A stretch of 5,171 nt of DNA from a bacterium (GTDB lineage: Bacteria > UBA9089 > JASEGY01). The stretch spans positions 9,355-14,525 of the forward strand of contig JASEGY010000042.1 in the NCBI GenBank assembly GCA_030019105.1, given 5' to 3'. Shown in pieces: positions 1 to 5,171 of the stretch. Under the pieces are notes generated by a model, which was not told where the DNA came from, searched no databases, and saw only the letters and a list, made by a program, of their open reading frames with translations. Numbering within the stretch: the first letter of the stretch is position 1; each line of letters starts with the position of its first letter. The position numbers were made by a program, and so were the translations under genes.

Positions 1-108
1 AACCGACGATTCATCTCTTCCCTATCCTGATTCCTATCCTGTTTGGCCTCTTCGAACCGACGATTCATCTCTTCCCTATCCTGATTCCTATCCTGTTTGG
101 CCTCTTCG
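1..108 (-). repeat. Perfect 54-bp tandem repeat, two copies, within coding sequence
   Basis: Positions 1-54 and 55-108 are identical base for base. Each copy encodes one 18-residue coiled-coil unit, so copy-number change keeps the frame. Inside each unit a 12-nt sub-repeat (CAGGATAGG plus three bases, twice) encodes QDRN then QDRE. A degenerate continuation begins at 109 (ending HRFEE in protein). The array may continue beyond the left edge. Complete identity suggests recent duplication or slippage. Confidence 0.9.
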
Positions 109-290
109 AACCGATGATCTATCTCTTCTTTGAGCTCATCAATTCGATCGTTTAAACGGTCATCTCCGTTTTTTACTACACCCTCCAGCCTGGCTATTTC
201 AGAAACAAAGCGTCTCTCCCTTTCATCCAGGAAACGATCGTAATAGAGAGGGATTCTAACTTCCGGTTTTGCTATCGCTTGCATGGCCAT
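1..290 (-). CDS. Hypothetical coiled-coil protein with 18-residue repeats, partial (C-terminus beyond window)
   Basis: I do not recognise the family. The gene reads from ATG at 290-288 leftward through the window edge without a stop, giving 96 codons. A perfect AAAGGAG (301-307) lies 10 nt upstream of this ATG and supports the start; a second in-frame ATG follows two codons later. The first 30 or so residues (beginning MAMQAIAKPEVRIPLYYDRF) are mixed and may form a short cap. From about residue 20 the protein is strongly charged (D, E, R, K, Q) and helical. From about residue 60 it contains an 18-residue unit, RFEEAKQDRNQDREEMNR, present twice and identical at the DNA level. Eighteen residues equals a heptad plus a hendecad, a spacing known in coiled coils; hydrophobic positions are few (F, A, M). 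The start lies 18 nt after the transketolase stop, so the two are probably co-transcribed and perhaps translationally coupled. Possible roles are structural or as a partner-binding rod; no catalytic domain is visible in the part present. Confidence 0.75.
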   Translation of the reverse strand, partial: MAMQAIAKPEVRIPLYYDRFLDERERRFVSEIARLEGVVKNGDDRLNDRIDELKEEIDHRFEEAKQDRNQDREEMNRRFEEAKQDRNQDREEMNRR

Positions 291-300
291 ACCATATCTT

Positions 301-307
301 CTCCTTT
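301..307 (-). promoter_or_regulatory. Ribosome binding site of the coiled-coil gene
   Basis: Reverse strand reads AAAGGAG, 10 nt before ATG at 290. It starts one base after the transketolase TGA (311-309), so a ribosome ending transketolase would sit on this site. This fits coupled translation. Confidence 0.75.
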
Positions 308-308
308 C

Positions 309-1124
309 TCAGGCTAACTCTGCCAGAGCTTTTTCTGCTTCCTCTTTGCTTGGAGCCACCCCGTGAAAACCAACCACCCCTTCCATAAAGGAAACGCCTT
401 TCCCTTTAATGGTGTGAGCAATAATCATGGTCGGTTTTCCCTTAGTTTCCTTTGCTTCTTCAGCAGCCTTAATGATTTGCCCTATATTATGCCCATCTAT
501 TTCCAGGGTGTGCCAACCAAAGGCCTTCCATTTGTCAATTAAAGGTTCAATACCCATTATATCTTCTACCCGGCCGTCTATCTGAAGTTTATTGTAATCC
601 AGGAAGGCACACAGATTATCAAGCCGATAATGGGCCGCGCTCATGGCTGCTTCCCAGTTCTGTCCTTCTTGAATCTCTCCGTCGCCAAGGACGACAAAGA
701 CCCGATAAGGGAGTTTGTCTATCTTCCCGGCTAAAGCCATTCCTACAGAAACCGAAAGCCCCATACCCAGGGAGCCGGTAGACATTTCCAGGCCAGGGGT
801 CATGTTCATATCCGGATGCCCTTGTAATCGGGAGCCCATTTTTCTGATAGTCTTCAGTTCAGAAACAGGGAAATAACCGGACATAGCCAGACAGGCATAG
901 ACGGTAGGGACAGCATGTCCTTTAGAAAGAACAAATCTGTCTCTATCCGGCCATTTAGGCTCTTCCGGCCTGTGCCGCATAATGTTAAAATAGAGGGTGG
1001 TGACAATATCCGCACAGGACAGCGACCCGCCCGGATGTCCGGATCCCGCTTCAGCCAGCATGTTAATAATGTGCTGTCTAACCTCATTAGCGCGTTCTTC
1101 TAATTCAGAAATAGAAAGGGACAT
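309..1124 (-). CDS. tkt: Transketolase, N-terminal (ThDP-binding) subunit of a split enzyme
   Basis: This 271-residue protein is the pyrophosphate-domain half of transketolase, which moves two-carbon ketol units between sugar phosphates in the non-oxidative pentose phosphate pathway (cytoplasm). Visible motifs are GSGHPGG (27-33), DRFVLSKGHA (62-71, with the conserved His70), QGHPD (101-105), STGSLGMG (115-122), the ThDP/metal motif GDGE (148-151) running to DYN (176-178), and KGKG (240-243) followed by GFHG with His254. The length is normal for the stand-alone N-terminal subunit; full-length transketolases are around 600-700 residues. The chosen start is ATG at 1124, 6 nt after AAGGAGG. A TTG at 1127 directly before it would leave only 3 nt and is less likely. 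The enzyme needs a C-terminal pyrimidine-binding subunit, usually encoded next to it. Here the next gene downstream is instead a coiled-coil protein, so the partner must lie beyond the left edge or elsewhere. A 1-deoxyxylulose-5-phosphate synthase is unlikely given the SKGHA and KGKG motif set and the size. Confidence 0.95.
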   Translation of the reverse strand: MSLSISELEERANEVRQHIINMLAEAGSGHPGGSLSCADIVTTLYFNIMRHRPEEPKWPDRDRFVLSKGHAVPTVYACLAMSGYFPVSELKTIRKMGSRLQGHPDMNMTPGLEMSTGSLGMGLSVSVGMALAGKIDKLPYRVFVVLGDGEIQEGQNWEAAMSAAHYRLDNLCAFLDYNKLQIDGRVEDIMGIEPLIDKWKAFGWHTLEIDGHNIGQIIKAAEEAKETKGKPTMIIAHTIKGKGVSFMEGVVGFHGVAPSKEEAEKALAELA

Positions 1125-1130
1125 CAAAAA

Positions 1131-1137
1131 CCTCCTT
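1131..1137 (-). promoter_or_regulatory. Ribosome binding site of transketolase subunit (decides start)
   Basis: Reverse strand reads AAGGAGG, a perfect Shine-Dalgarno sequence, 6 nt before ATG at 1124. It favours that ATG over the adjoining TTG at 1127. Confidence 0.85.
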
Positions 1138-1147
1138 GATCAATTTC

Positions 1148-1172
1148 GGATTTTGGATTGCGGATTGCGGAT
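1148..1172. repeat. Heptamer tandem tract GGATTTT-GGATTGC-GGATTGC-GGAT
   Basis: Three full heptamers and a partial one lie 11 nt upstream of the transketolase ribosome binding site and directly abut the large palindrome beginning at 1173. The same heptamer family forms both ends of the palindrome inside the FMN/ferredoxin gene (1719-1751 and 1909-1937). This may be a half-copy or remnant of that element. Confidence 0.8.
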
Positions 1173-1496
1173 GTAACCGTTCACGGAACGCTGAAATTAG
1201 AAATTAGAAATTAGAAATTGGAAATCGGGCCTTCATACTTTCTAATTTCGTAACCATTGACCACTAAGACACAAAGACACAAAGAAAGTCGGAAGTCAGA
1301 AGGCAGTAAGCAATAACCAGAAGGTAGCCATCCTATTCATTCAGCATTCTGCCATTGCCCTCTTCTTCCTGCTAACTGCCTTCTAATTTAGAAGTTATGG
1401 ATTAATCTTTGTGTCTTAGTGTCTTAGTGTCTTGGTGGTGTGAACGGTTACCTAATTTCTAATTTCCAATTTCTAATTTCAAGCCGTGAACGGCTA
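1173..1496. repeat. Large imperfect palindromic element (about 324 bp), MITE-like
   Basis: The stretch 1125-1505 holds no gene. The left arm (about 1173-1311) and right arm (about 1371-1496) are collinear reverse complements with indels. Matching blocks in order are GTAACCGTTCACGG against CCGTGAACGGCTAC (1173-1186 / 1483-1496), GAAATTA-type heptamer runs (1193-1220 / 1453-1480), GTAACCATTGACC against GTGAACGGTTAC (1250-1262 / 1440-1451), ACTAAGACACAAAGACACAAAG against its complement (1263-1284 / 1407-1435), and GAAGGCAGTAAGC against GCTAACTGCCTTC (1299-1311 / 1371-1383). The centre (1312-1370) is weakly structured. No coding capacity is seen. The right end lies about 10 bp past the TAA of the FMN/ferredoxin gene; the left end abuts a heptamer tract. 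It could form a very long RNA hairpin between the two genes and affect transcription or mRNA stability. No clear target-site duplication was found, and the exact ends are inferred. Confidence 0.85.
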
Positions 1497-1505
1497 CGCG
1501 GCGTT

Positions 1506-3254
1506 TTAGTCTGATTGGTTTCCCCTAATGACCTTGTAATACATTGCCTCTCTGGGGGAGAGCCCTGCATCCTTGATCCTCTCTTTGACAGCCTCAACAT
1601 TGACTACCGGGTATTTGGGAGCAGGTGGCCTCTGAGATTGGTAGATGTTTTCTCCCAGGATTAAAAGCATTAGAGTCAGGCTGCCCACAAATAATAAGAA
1701 CGACAGCCACCTCTTTTCGGATTTCGGATTTCGGATTTTGGATTTCGGATTTATTTTTCGGCCTTGTTCATCGTTTCGGCCAATAGCGCTTGACCAAATT
1801 TGTTTCGATGTAGTTGCAGAGCTTGCTCTGCCGTAATGTCGAGCAAGCTTGACCACTACAAAATTGATCCAATGGCCCACACGATGAACAACGCCTATTT
1901 TTCTAATCCGAAATCTGCAATCCGCAATCCGCAATCCTATAATCCCCTTCGGACAAACTATTCGACATTCATTGCAGGCGATGCACTCAACGGGGTTGAC
2001 CTTAACAGTTGCCCCTGTTTTTTCTATTGCCTGGACTTTACATTCTTCTACACAAAGACGGCAGGAACCGCAATCTCCCCTTGAGCCAAATCTGAAAAGA
2101 CTCAGCCTGGAACATAGACCTAAAACTACCCCTACCGGACAGAGATATTTGCACCAGAATCTAAAATCAAACAAGGCGGCTATCAAGACAATTCCGAGCA
2201 GTATCCAATGAAACTTTCCCCCTGTTCGGGAAAAAAGAGTATTAAAGGGCTCTATGCCGGCTACATTGGCATTGTCTATCAGTAAAGCAGACATGAGCGC
2301 TGCCCACAAGAGAAAATATTTTGCCTGCCTTATTCCCTTACCCATCGCAGGAAGGGATTTTTTCCATTTGGAAATAAATTCTTGAATGGCTCCGAAGGGA
2401 CAGAAAAAGCCGCAGTAAATACGTCCCCAAAGAAGGGTCGTTACTAAAATAAAACCAATAAGGAGATAAAAGAAAGGGTTGTATATCAGAAGGGGTAAAT
2501 GATAGGTAATGATATTAACTATATTAACGGTAGATAGGGGGCTGTTTTTTATAAAGCCTAAAAAGATGAGCGCAAAGGCTAAGGCAAGATAACGAAGCCA
2601 CTTTTTTGGGATGAGGAAACCGGTTAAGGCCACCAGAAAAAGGGCCGCCAGTCCCGCCAGGTTTATTATTATCCGTCCAGGCTGATATTTAGGGGCAGCG
2701 TGGGCCTTCGGCTTAAGCCCGAGCCGGTCTCCGGCTGCCTGGAGCACCCCCTTTTTAATAGAGCGGGCAATGGCTTCAGAGGTAATCGTCGCCCGGGTGA
2801 TGCCATCTAAGTCATAACCTATCTCGAGGGGGTCATTGATTCCTTTCCCTTTAAACTGGTCTTTAAAAGAAGGCTCATATATCTCTTCTACATAAGAAGG
2901 GGTTTCAGTATGTTCCAGGATTTCGAGGCCGGTGATCTTTCCGGCCGGATCAAGGCCCAGCATAATCTTAATCGGTCCGGCATAACCCCTTTCTTCCGGA
3001 ACAAGGTCAGTGGTTGTAAAGCAAATCCCGACTAATTGTCTCTTGCCGGCAGGGTCTATCCGGTAGGCCTCGTATAAAGGGAACCGGCCTTTCTTATCCG
3101 AAAAGCTAATCCCTTCTCCGGGCATTACCACTGAGAGGGCCTTCTTTTCCCGGGCGAGATCAGCTTCCTCCCCTTGAGGCTTTAGCCGTTGGAGATAGTT
3201 AAACCCCAAAGCAGCAACCAGACTGATTAAGGCCACAAACTTCAATATTTTCAA
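1506..3254 (-). CDS. Membrane FMN-binding and 4Fe-4S polyferredoxin protein (NosR/NapH/RnfG-like), carrying an in-frame palindromic insertion
   Basis: The 582-residue product is probably a membrane electron-transfer protein. In order it has: an N-terminal membrane anchor (4-20); an FMN-binding domain (about 90-170) ending in DGITRATITS (150-159), which fits the RnfG/NqrC/NosR covalent-flavin motif with Thr156 as candidate attachment residue, though Arg154 replaces the usual Gly of SGAT; membrane segments near 195-213, 221-235, 257-276, 312-327 and 349-363; two NapH-type CxxxCP motifs (C281/C285 and C368/C372); a two-cluster ferredoxin with C395, C398, C401, C405 and C424, C427, C430, C434; a last helix (516-535) and a polar tail. 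NosR, PceC/CprC and Rnf-associated proteins share these parts; the donor and acceptor are unknown. Residues 440-512 are encoded by a repeat element, so the ancestral protein was probably about 509 residues. The start is uncertain: TTG at 3254 has a stop codon just before it and no Shine-Dalgarno sequence, because repeat DNA lies directly upstream. TTG at 3245 or GTG at 3236 are alternatives. Confidence 0.85.
   Translation of the reverse strand: MKILKFVALISLVAALGFNYLQRLKPQGEEADLAREKKALSVVMPGEGISFSDKKGRFPLYEAYRIDPAGKRQLVGICFTTTDLVPEERGYAGPIKIMLGLDPAGKITGLEILEHTETPSYVEEIYEPSFKDQFKGKGINDPLEIGYDLDGITRATITSEAIARSIKKGVLQAAGDRLGLKPKAHAAPKYQPGRIIINLAGLAALFLVALTGFLIPKKWLRYLALAFALIFLGFIKNSPLSTVNIVNIITYHLPLLIYNPFFYLLIGFILVTTLLWGRIYCGFFCPFGAIQEFISKWKKSLPAMGKGIRQAKYFLLWAALMSALLIDNANVAGIEPFNTLFSRTGGKFHWILLGIVLIAALFDFRFWCKYLCPVGVVLGLCSRLSLFRFGSRGDCGSCRLCVEECKVQAIEKTGATVKVNPVECIACNECRIVCPKGIIGLRIADCRFRIRKIGVVHRVGHWINFVVVKLARHYGRASSATTSKQIWSSAIGRNDEQGRKINPKSKIRNPKSEKRWLSFLLFVGSLTLMLLILGENIYQSQRPPAPKYPVVNVEAVKERIKDAGLSPREAMYYKVIRGNQSD
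1719..1937. repeat. Palindromic element inserted in frame within the FMN/ferredoxin gene
   Basis: About 219 bp (73 codons) forms one long imperfect inverted repeat. The outer arms are heptamer runs: GGATTTC type from 1719 and the complement of GGATTGC type ending at 1937. The arms continue inward with TTGTTCATCG (1764-1773) against CGATGAACAA (1882-1891), GGCCAAT against a GGCC-containing block, and an inner hairpin TGTAGT...AGCTTGCTC (from 1809) against GAGCAAGCTTGACCACTACA (1841-1860). On the coding strand it reads residues 440-512 with no stop. The peptide begins GLRIADC and ends KIRNPKS, exactly what the heptamers encode. It falls between the last ferredoxin Cys (434) and the final helix (from 516), a linker. 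The ends are inferred from arm symmetry, and no target duplication is obvious. Confidence 0.88.
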
Positions 3255-3286
3255 TTAACAATTTTTAATTATCAATTATCGTAATT

Positions 3287-3481
3287 ACTCAGTCGTACAA
3301 AAAGAGGAACACAGATTTCACAGATTTTTTCTTAAGCTACAAATCTCTTCCATTTCAAAAAAGCTTCTCCAACATTGCTACTCCGATTATTGCATAGGGG
3401 AGTTTATCTCTTTCCATATTTAAGAATAATCTGTGCAATCCGGATAATCTGTGTAATCTGTGTTCCCTAAGAGGGCTGAGT
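3287..3481. repeat. CACAGATT palindromic element (about 195 bp)
   Basis: The left arm has ACTCAG (3287-3292), then GGAACACAGATTTCACAGATT (3306-3325, continuing to CTTAAG). The right arm has TTAAGAATAATCTGTG (from 3420), AATCTGTGTAATCTGTGTTCC (3446-3465) and CTGAGT (3476-3481). The arms are reverse complements in the same order, with one extra CACAGATT-type unit on the right. The words repeat tandemly with a period near 9. The centre (3340-3418) has only a weak ACTCC/GGAGT stem. It has no coding capacity. Confidence 0.85.
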
Positions 3482-3520
3482 AGTATAGTGTTTAAGAAAA
3501 AGATTTTCGGGTTGGTTATC

Positions 3521-3582
3521 CTTTGGAGTTTAGGCTTTAGCCTTTCATAACTAATGAAATCCTAAAGGATTAACTCCGAAAG
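3521..3582. repeat. Short imperfect hairpin repeat (GGAGTTTAGGCTTTAGCC type)
   Basis: Arms 3521-3548 (CTTTGGAGTTTAGG...TTTCAT) and 3554-3582 (ATGAAATCC...AACTCCGAAAG) pair around a 5-nt loop, AACTA, with a few mismatches. No run of T follows on either strand, so it is not a standard intrinsic terminator. It could still stabilise the 3' end of the htrA transcript, but it looks like another dispersed repeat. Confidence 0.75.
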
Positions 3583-3671
3583 CTATATAACTTGTCTTGA
3601 ATTCGCTTACCCCAAAATATTTATCTTAAGAGCTATAGTTACCAATTGTTAATTGATAATTGATAATTATT

Positions 3672-5093
3672 CTATGGTCTTACGGCCAGGAACATAGTGC
3701 GGCCTTCCCTTTTGATCAGAAGCATTGCCCATGGCGAATCAATATCTTTGACTATTTTCTGGAATTGAGAAAGGGAATCGATCGGGATATTATTTATTTC
3801 TCTGATTACATCTCCCTGTTTAAGCCCGAATATATATGCCGGGCCTTCGGGATCCACTTCTGAAACCAGAAGTCCTCTTTCCGCCGGAGGCAGATTAAAC
3901 TGTTTCGCTAAGGCCGGAGTCAGTATGTGAAGAGTTAACCCTAACCAGGTTCCTGCTTTATCCTTCTTTGACTCAGAAGGCATCTCAGCCAGGATAAGGG
4001 GAATAGTCAGTTTTTGCCCCTTGCGAAAAAGGGAAAGAACAACACGCTGGCCAACTCTGCTCTGCATGACCTTTCGTTGCAACTCTTCCACTGAAGAGAT
4101 AGGGTTTCCATCCACCGACAGGAGGACATCTCCTCGTCTTATCCCGGCCTTTTCCGCTTCACTCCCTTGAGTCAGATCAGCTACCATGACCCCTTTCTCT
4201 CCGGAGGGAAGCTGCAGATACCGGGCTAAACTGGATGTAATATCCTGAAGATAGAGACCGGTCATCCAGGCCCAGACAACCTTGCCATATTTCTTTAAAT
4301 CGCTAACTACCTTGGCCGCTACATTAATTGGTATGGCAAAGCCGATTCCCTCTGCCTGAACATCAATGGCCGTATTGACTCCAATCACTTCCCCCCTGAT
4401 ATTGACCAATGGCCCTCCTGAATTGCCAGGATTAATAGAGGCATCAGTTTGGATAAAATCTGCCAGAGGAGCAATCCCAATAGACCTGCCTTTCCCACTT
4501 ATCACTCCTACGGTAACCGTATGATCCAGTCCGAAGGGATTCCCAATAGCTATTGCCCAACTGCCGACCTTGACCTTGTTGGAGTTGCCTATCTTGACCG
4601 TAGGGAAATCACCTTTTCCTTCTACCTTAAGCAGGGCTAAATCTGTCTTTGGATCAGTCCCCACCACCCGAGCAAGAAGTTTTTGCCCGTCAAAAAAAGT
4701 TACTGTGGCTTCAGTTGCCCCTTTCACTAAATGGTGATTAGTAATAATATATCCTTCAGGCTCTATCATAAAACCGGAACCTAAAACAGATAATTCTTCC
4801 GATATTTGCTCCATGAAATGGTCGGAGAACCCATCCAGCGGAGTGAGAGAATCTCCAGCTTTACCAAAACTGATATTAACCACGGCTGGTTTGAGTGCTT
4901 CAGCTACTTGTTCAAAGGCATTCTCCAGAGAAAGAAGTGTAGCAGAAGGGGTTACTCCGGCGGGTTTAAAAAAGATATACCCCCTGCCTTCAGTCAAGCG
5001 GGTTAATGACTCGGGTGGGGAAGAGAAGATAAGTCCCACTGTTCCGAGCACGAGCCCGATAAGAAGACTATAAGCTATGATCTTTGTTCGCAT
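3672..5093 (-). CDS. htrA: HtrA/DegP-family serine protease with two PDZ domains
   Basis: A 473-residue S1C protease/chaperone that degrades or refolds damaged envelope proteins. The N-terminus (5-24) is a hydrophobic signal or anchor helix with no obvious cleavage site, so the enzyme is probably held on the outer face of the cytoplasmic membrane. The catalytic triad is visible: His121 in TNHHLV, Asp151 in TDLALLKV and Ser225 in GNSGGP (223-228). The first PDZ domain (about 273-365) includes GVMVADLTQGSEAEKAGIRRGDVLLSVDG-like binding-loop sequence (301-329); the second (about 380-470) includes GLLVSEVDPEGPAY (407-420) and LKQGDVIREIN. The length and layout match DegP, DegQ and bacterial HtrA. 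ATG at 5093 is supported by AGAGGG 8 nt upstream. The stretch near 273-282 (VWAWMTGLYLQ) departs from the usual RGWLGV-like start of the first PDZ. The gap to the next gene is filled with repeats, so co-transcription with it is unproven. Confidence 0.96.
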   Translation of the reverse strand: MRTKIIAYSLLIGLVLGTVGLIFSSPPESLTRLTEGRGYIFFKPAGVTPSATLLSLENAFEQVAEALKPAVVNISFGKAGDSLTPLDGFSDHFMEQISEELSVLGSGFMIEPEGYIITNHHLVKGATEATVTFFDGQKLLARVVGTDPKTDLALLKVEGKGDFPTVKIGNSNKVKVGSWAIAIGNPFGLDHTVTVGVISGKGRSIGIAPLADFIQTDASINPGNSGGPLVNIRGEVIGVNTAIDVQAEGIGFAIPINVAAKVVSDLKKYGKVVWAWMTGLYLQDITSSLARYLQLPSGEKGVMVADLTQGSEAEKAGIRRGDVLLSVDGNPISSVEELQRKVMQSRVGQRVVLSLFRKGQKLTIPLILAEMPSESKKDKAGTWLGLTLHILTPALAKQFNLPPAERGLLVSEVDPEGPAYIFGLKQGDVIREINNIPIDSLSQFQKIVKDIDSPWAMLLIKREGRTMFLAVRP

Positions 5094-5100
5094 AATGAGA

Positions 5101-5106
5101 CCCTCT
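5101..5106 (-). promoter_or_regulatory. Ribosome binding site of htrA
   Basis: Reverse strand reads AGAGGG, 8 nt before ATG at 5093. It is a moderate Shine-Dalgarno match and supports this start. Confidence 0.6.
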
Positions 5107-5124
5107 GAGGTAACTACAGACCTC
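5107..5124. other. Small inverted repeat in htrA leader
   Basis: GAGGT (5107-5111) and ACCTC (5120-5124) pair around 8 nt, just upstream of the htrA ribosome binding site. The stem is only 5 bp, so it may be chance; an operator or weak leader hairpin is possible. No convincing -35/-10 pair is visible in the 78 bases before htrA. Confidence 0.25.
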
Positions 5125-5171
5125 GTGTTTTGCCCTCACCAAATCGACAATAAGTCTTTTGGCCACAGAAA

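Larger units (their letters stand above)
3256..3670. repeat. AATTGATA-type inverted arms bracketing the whole htrA/FMN-protein gap
   Basis: The gene-free stretch 3255-3671 starts and ends with related AT-rich words: TTAACAATTTTTAATTATCAATTATC from 3256 and its approximate complement CCAATTGTTAATTGATAATTGATAATTAT (3642-3670). One arm touches the start of the FMN/ferredoxin gene; the other ends one base before the htrA stop codon (3674-3672). Two further palindromes lie inside. The remaining bases (3482-3520, 3583-3640) show no gene or clear promoter. Because the words are short and partly self-complementary, the arms could also be two separate small repeats rather than one nested element. Confidence 0.6.

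Noticed and set aside
1..108. CRISPR-like direct repeats
   Set aside because: The 54-bp copies are directly adjacent with no spacers and lie in an open coding frame encoding an 18-residue unit.
1645..2211. Plus-strand small open frames over the FMN/ferredoxin gene
   Set aside because: They lie opposite a gene with clear Fe-S motifs, and the IRNPKS-type peptides they contain come from the heptamer repeat, which is open in every frame.
1506..3254. Pseudogene call for the FMN/ferredoxin gene
   Set aside because: The insertion keeps the frame, all eight ferredoxin cysteines and both CxxxCP motifs are intact, and the C-terminal helix and tail are still read.
3521..3582. Intrinsic terminator after htrA
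   Set aside because: The stem is good but no U-run follows on the minus-strand transcript or on the plus strand, and the sequence resembles a dispersed repeat.
4449..5073. Plus-strand frames of 63-86 residues over htrA
   Set aside because: They are opposite the protease domain, have no recognisable motifs, and the htrA frame carries the full catalytic triad.
5094..5171. 3' end of an upstream minus-strand gene
   Set aside because: One frame reads FCGQKTYCRFGEGKTRGL then TAG just before the htrA ribosome site, and another stays open into htrA. With fewer than 80 bases and two competing frames, neither can be supported.

Overview
All four protein genes in this window lie on the minus strand. 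In transcription order they are: an HtrA/DegP-type periplasmic serine protease with two PDZ domains (5093 to 3672); a membrane FMN-binding and polyferredoxin protein of the NosR/NapH/RnfG-like kind (3254 to 1506); the N-terminal (ThDP-binding) subunit of a split transketolase (1124 to 309); and a coiled-coil protein cut off by the left edge (290 to 1). The last two are joined by an 18-nt gap with a ribosome binding site inside it and are almost certainly co-transcribed. The other junctions are filled with repeats.

The most striking content is the repeats. Nearly all of the two long gene-free stretches (1125-1505 and 3255-3671) is large imperfect palindrome: one of about 324 bp with arms of about 126-139 nt (1173-1496), one of about 195 bp built from CACAGATT words (3287-3481), a small GGAGTT hairpin (3521-3582), and AATTGATA-type arms (3256-3286 and 3641-3670) that bracket the last two. 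A fourth palindrome of about 219 bp (1719-1937) lies inside the coding sequence of the FMN/ferredoxin protein. It is in frame and free of stops, and adds about 73 codons between the last ferredoxin cysteine and the final membrane helix. Its ends are GGATTGC/GGATTTC heptamer runs. These heptamers have no stop codon in any of the six frames, which may explain how such an element can sit inside a gene. The situation resembles the Rickettsia palindromic elements, though the sequence family appears different.

Organism: a bacterium with moderate GC content, a diderm-like envelope (HtrA with an N-terminal membrane anchor, FMN domain predicted outside the cytoplasmic membrane), a split transketolase (common in anaerobic Firmicutes, Thermotogae, archaea and many uncultured lineages) and many short palindromic repeats. 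This fits an anaerobic uncultured bacterium, but the window does not allow a phylum call. Transketolase acts in the non-oxidative pentose phosphate pathway, the FMN/Fe-S protein probably moves electrons across or along the membrane, and HtrA does envelope protein quality control. They share orientation, but nothing in the sequence shows that they work together.
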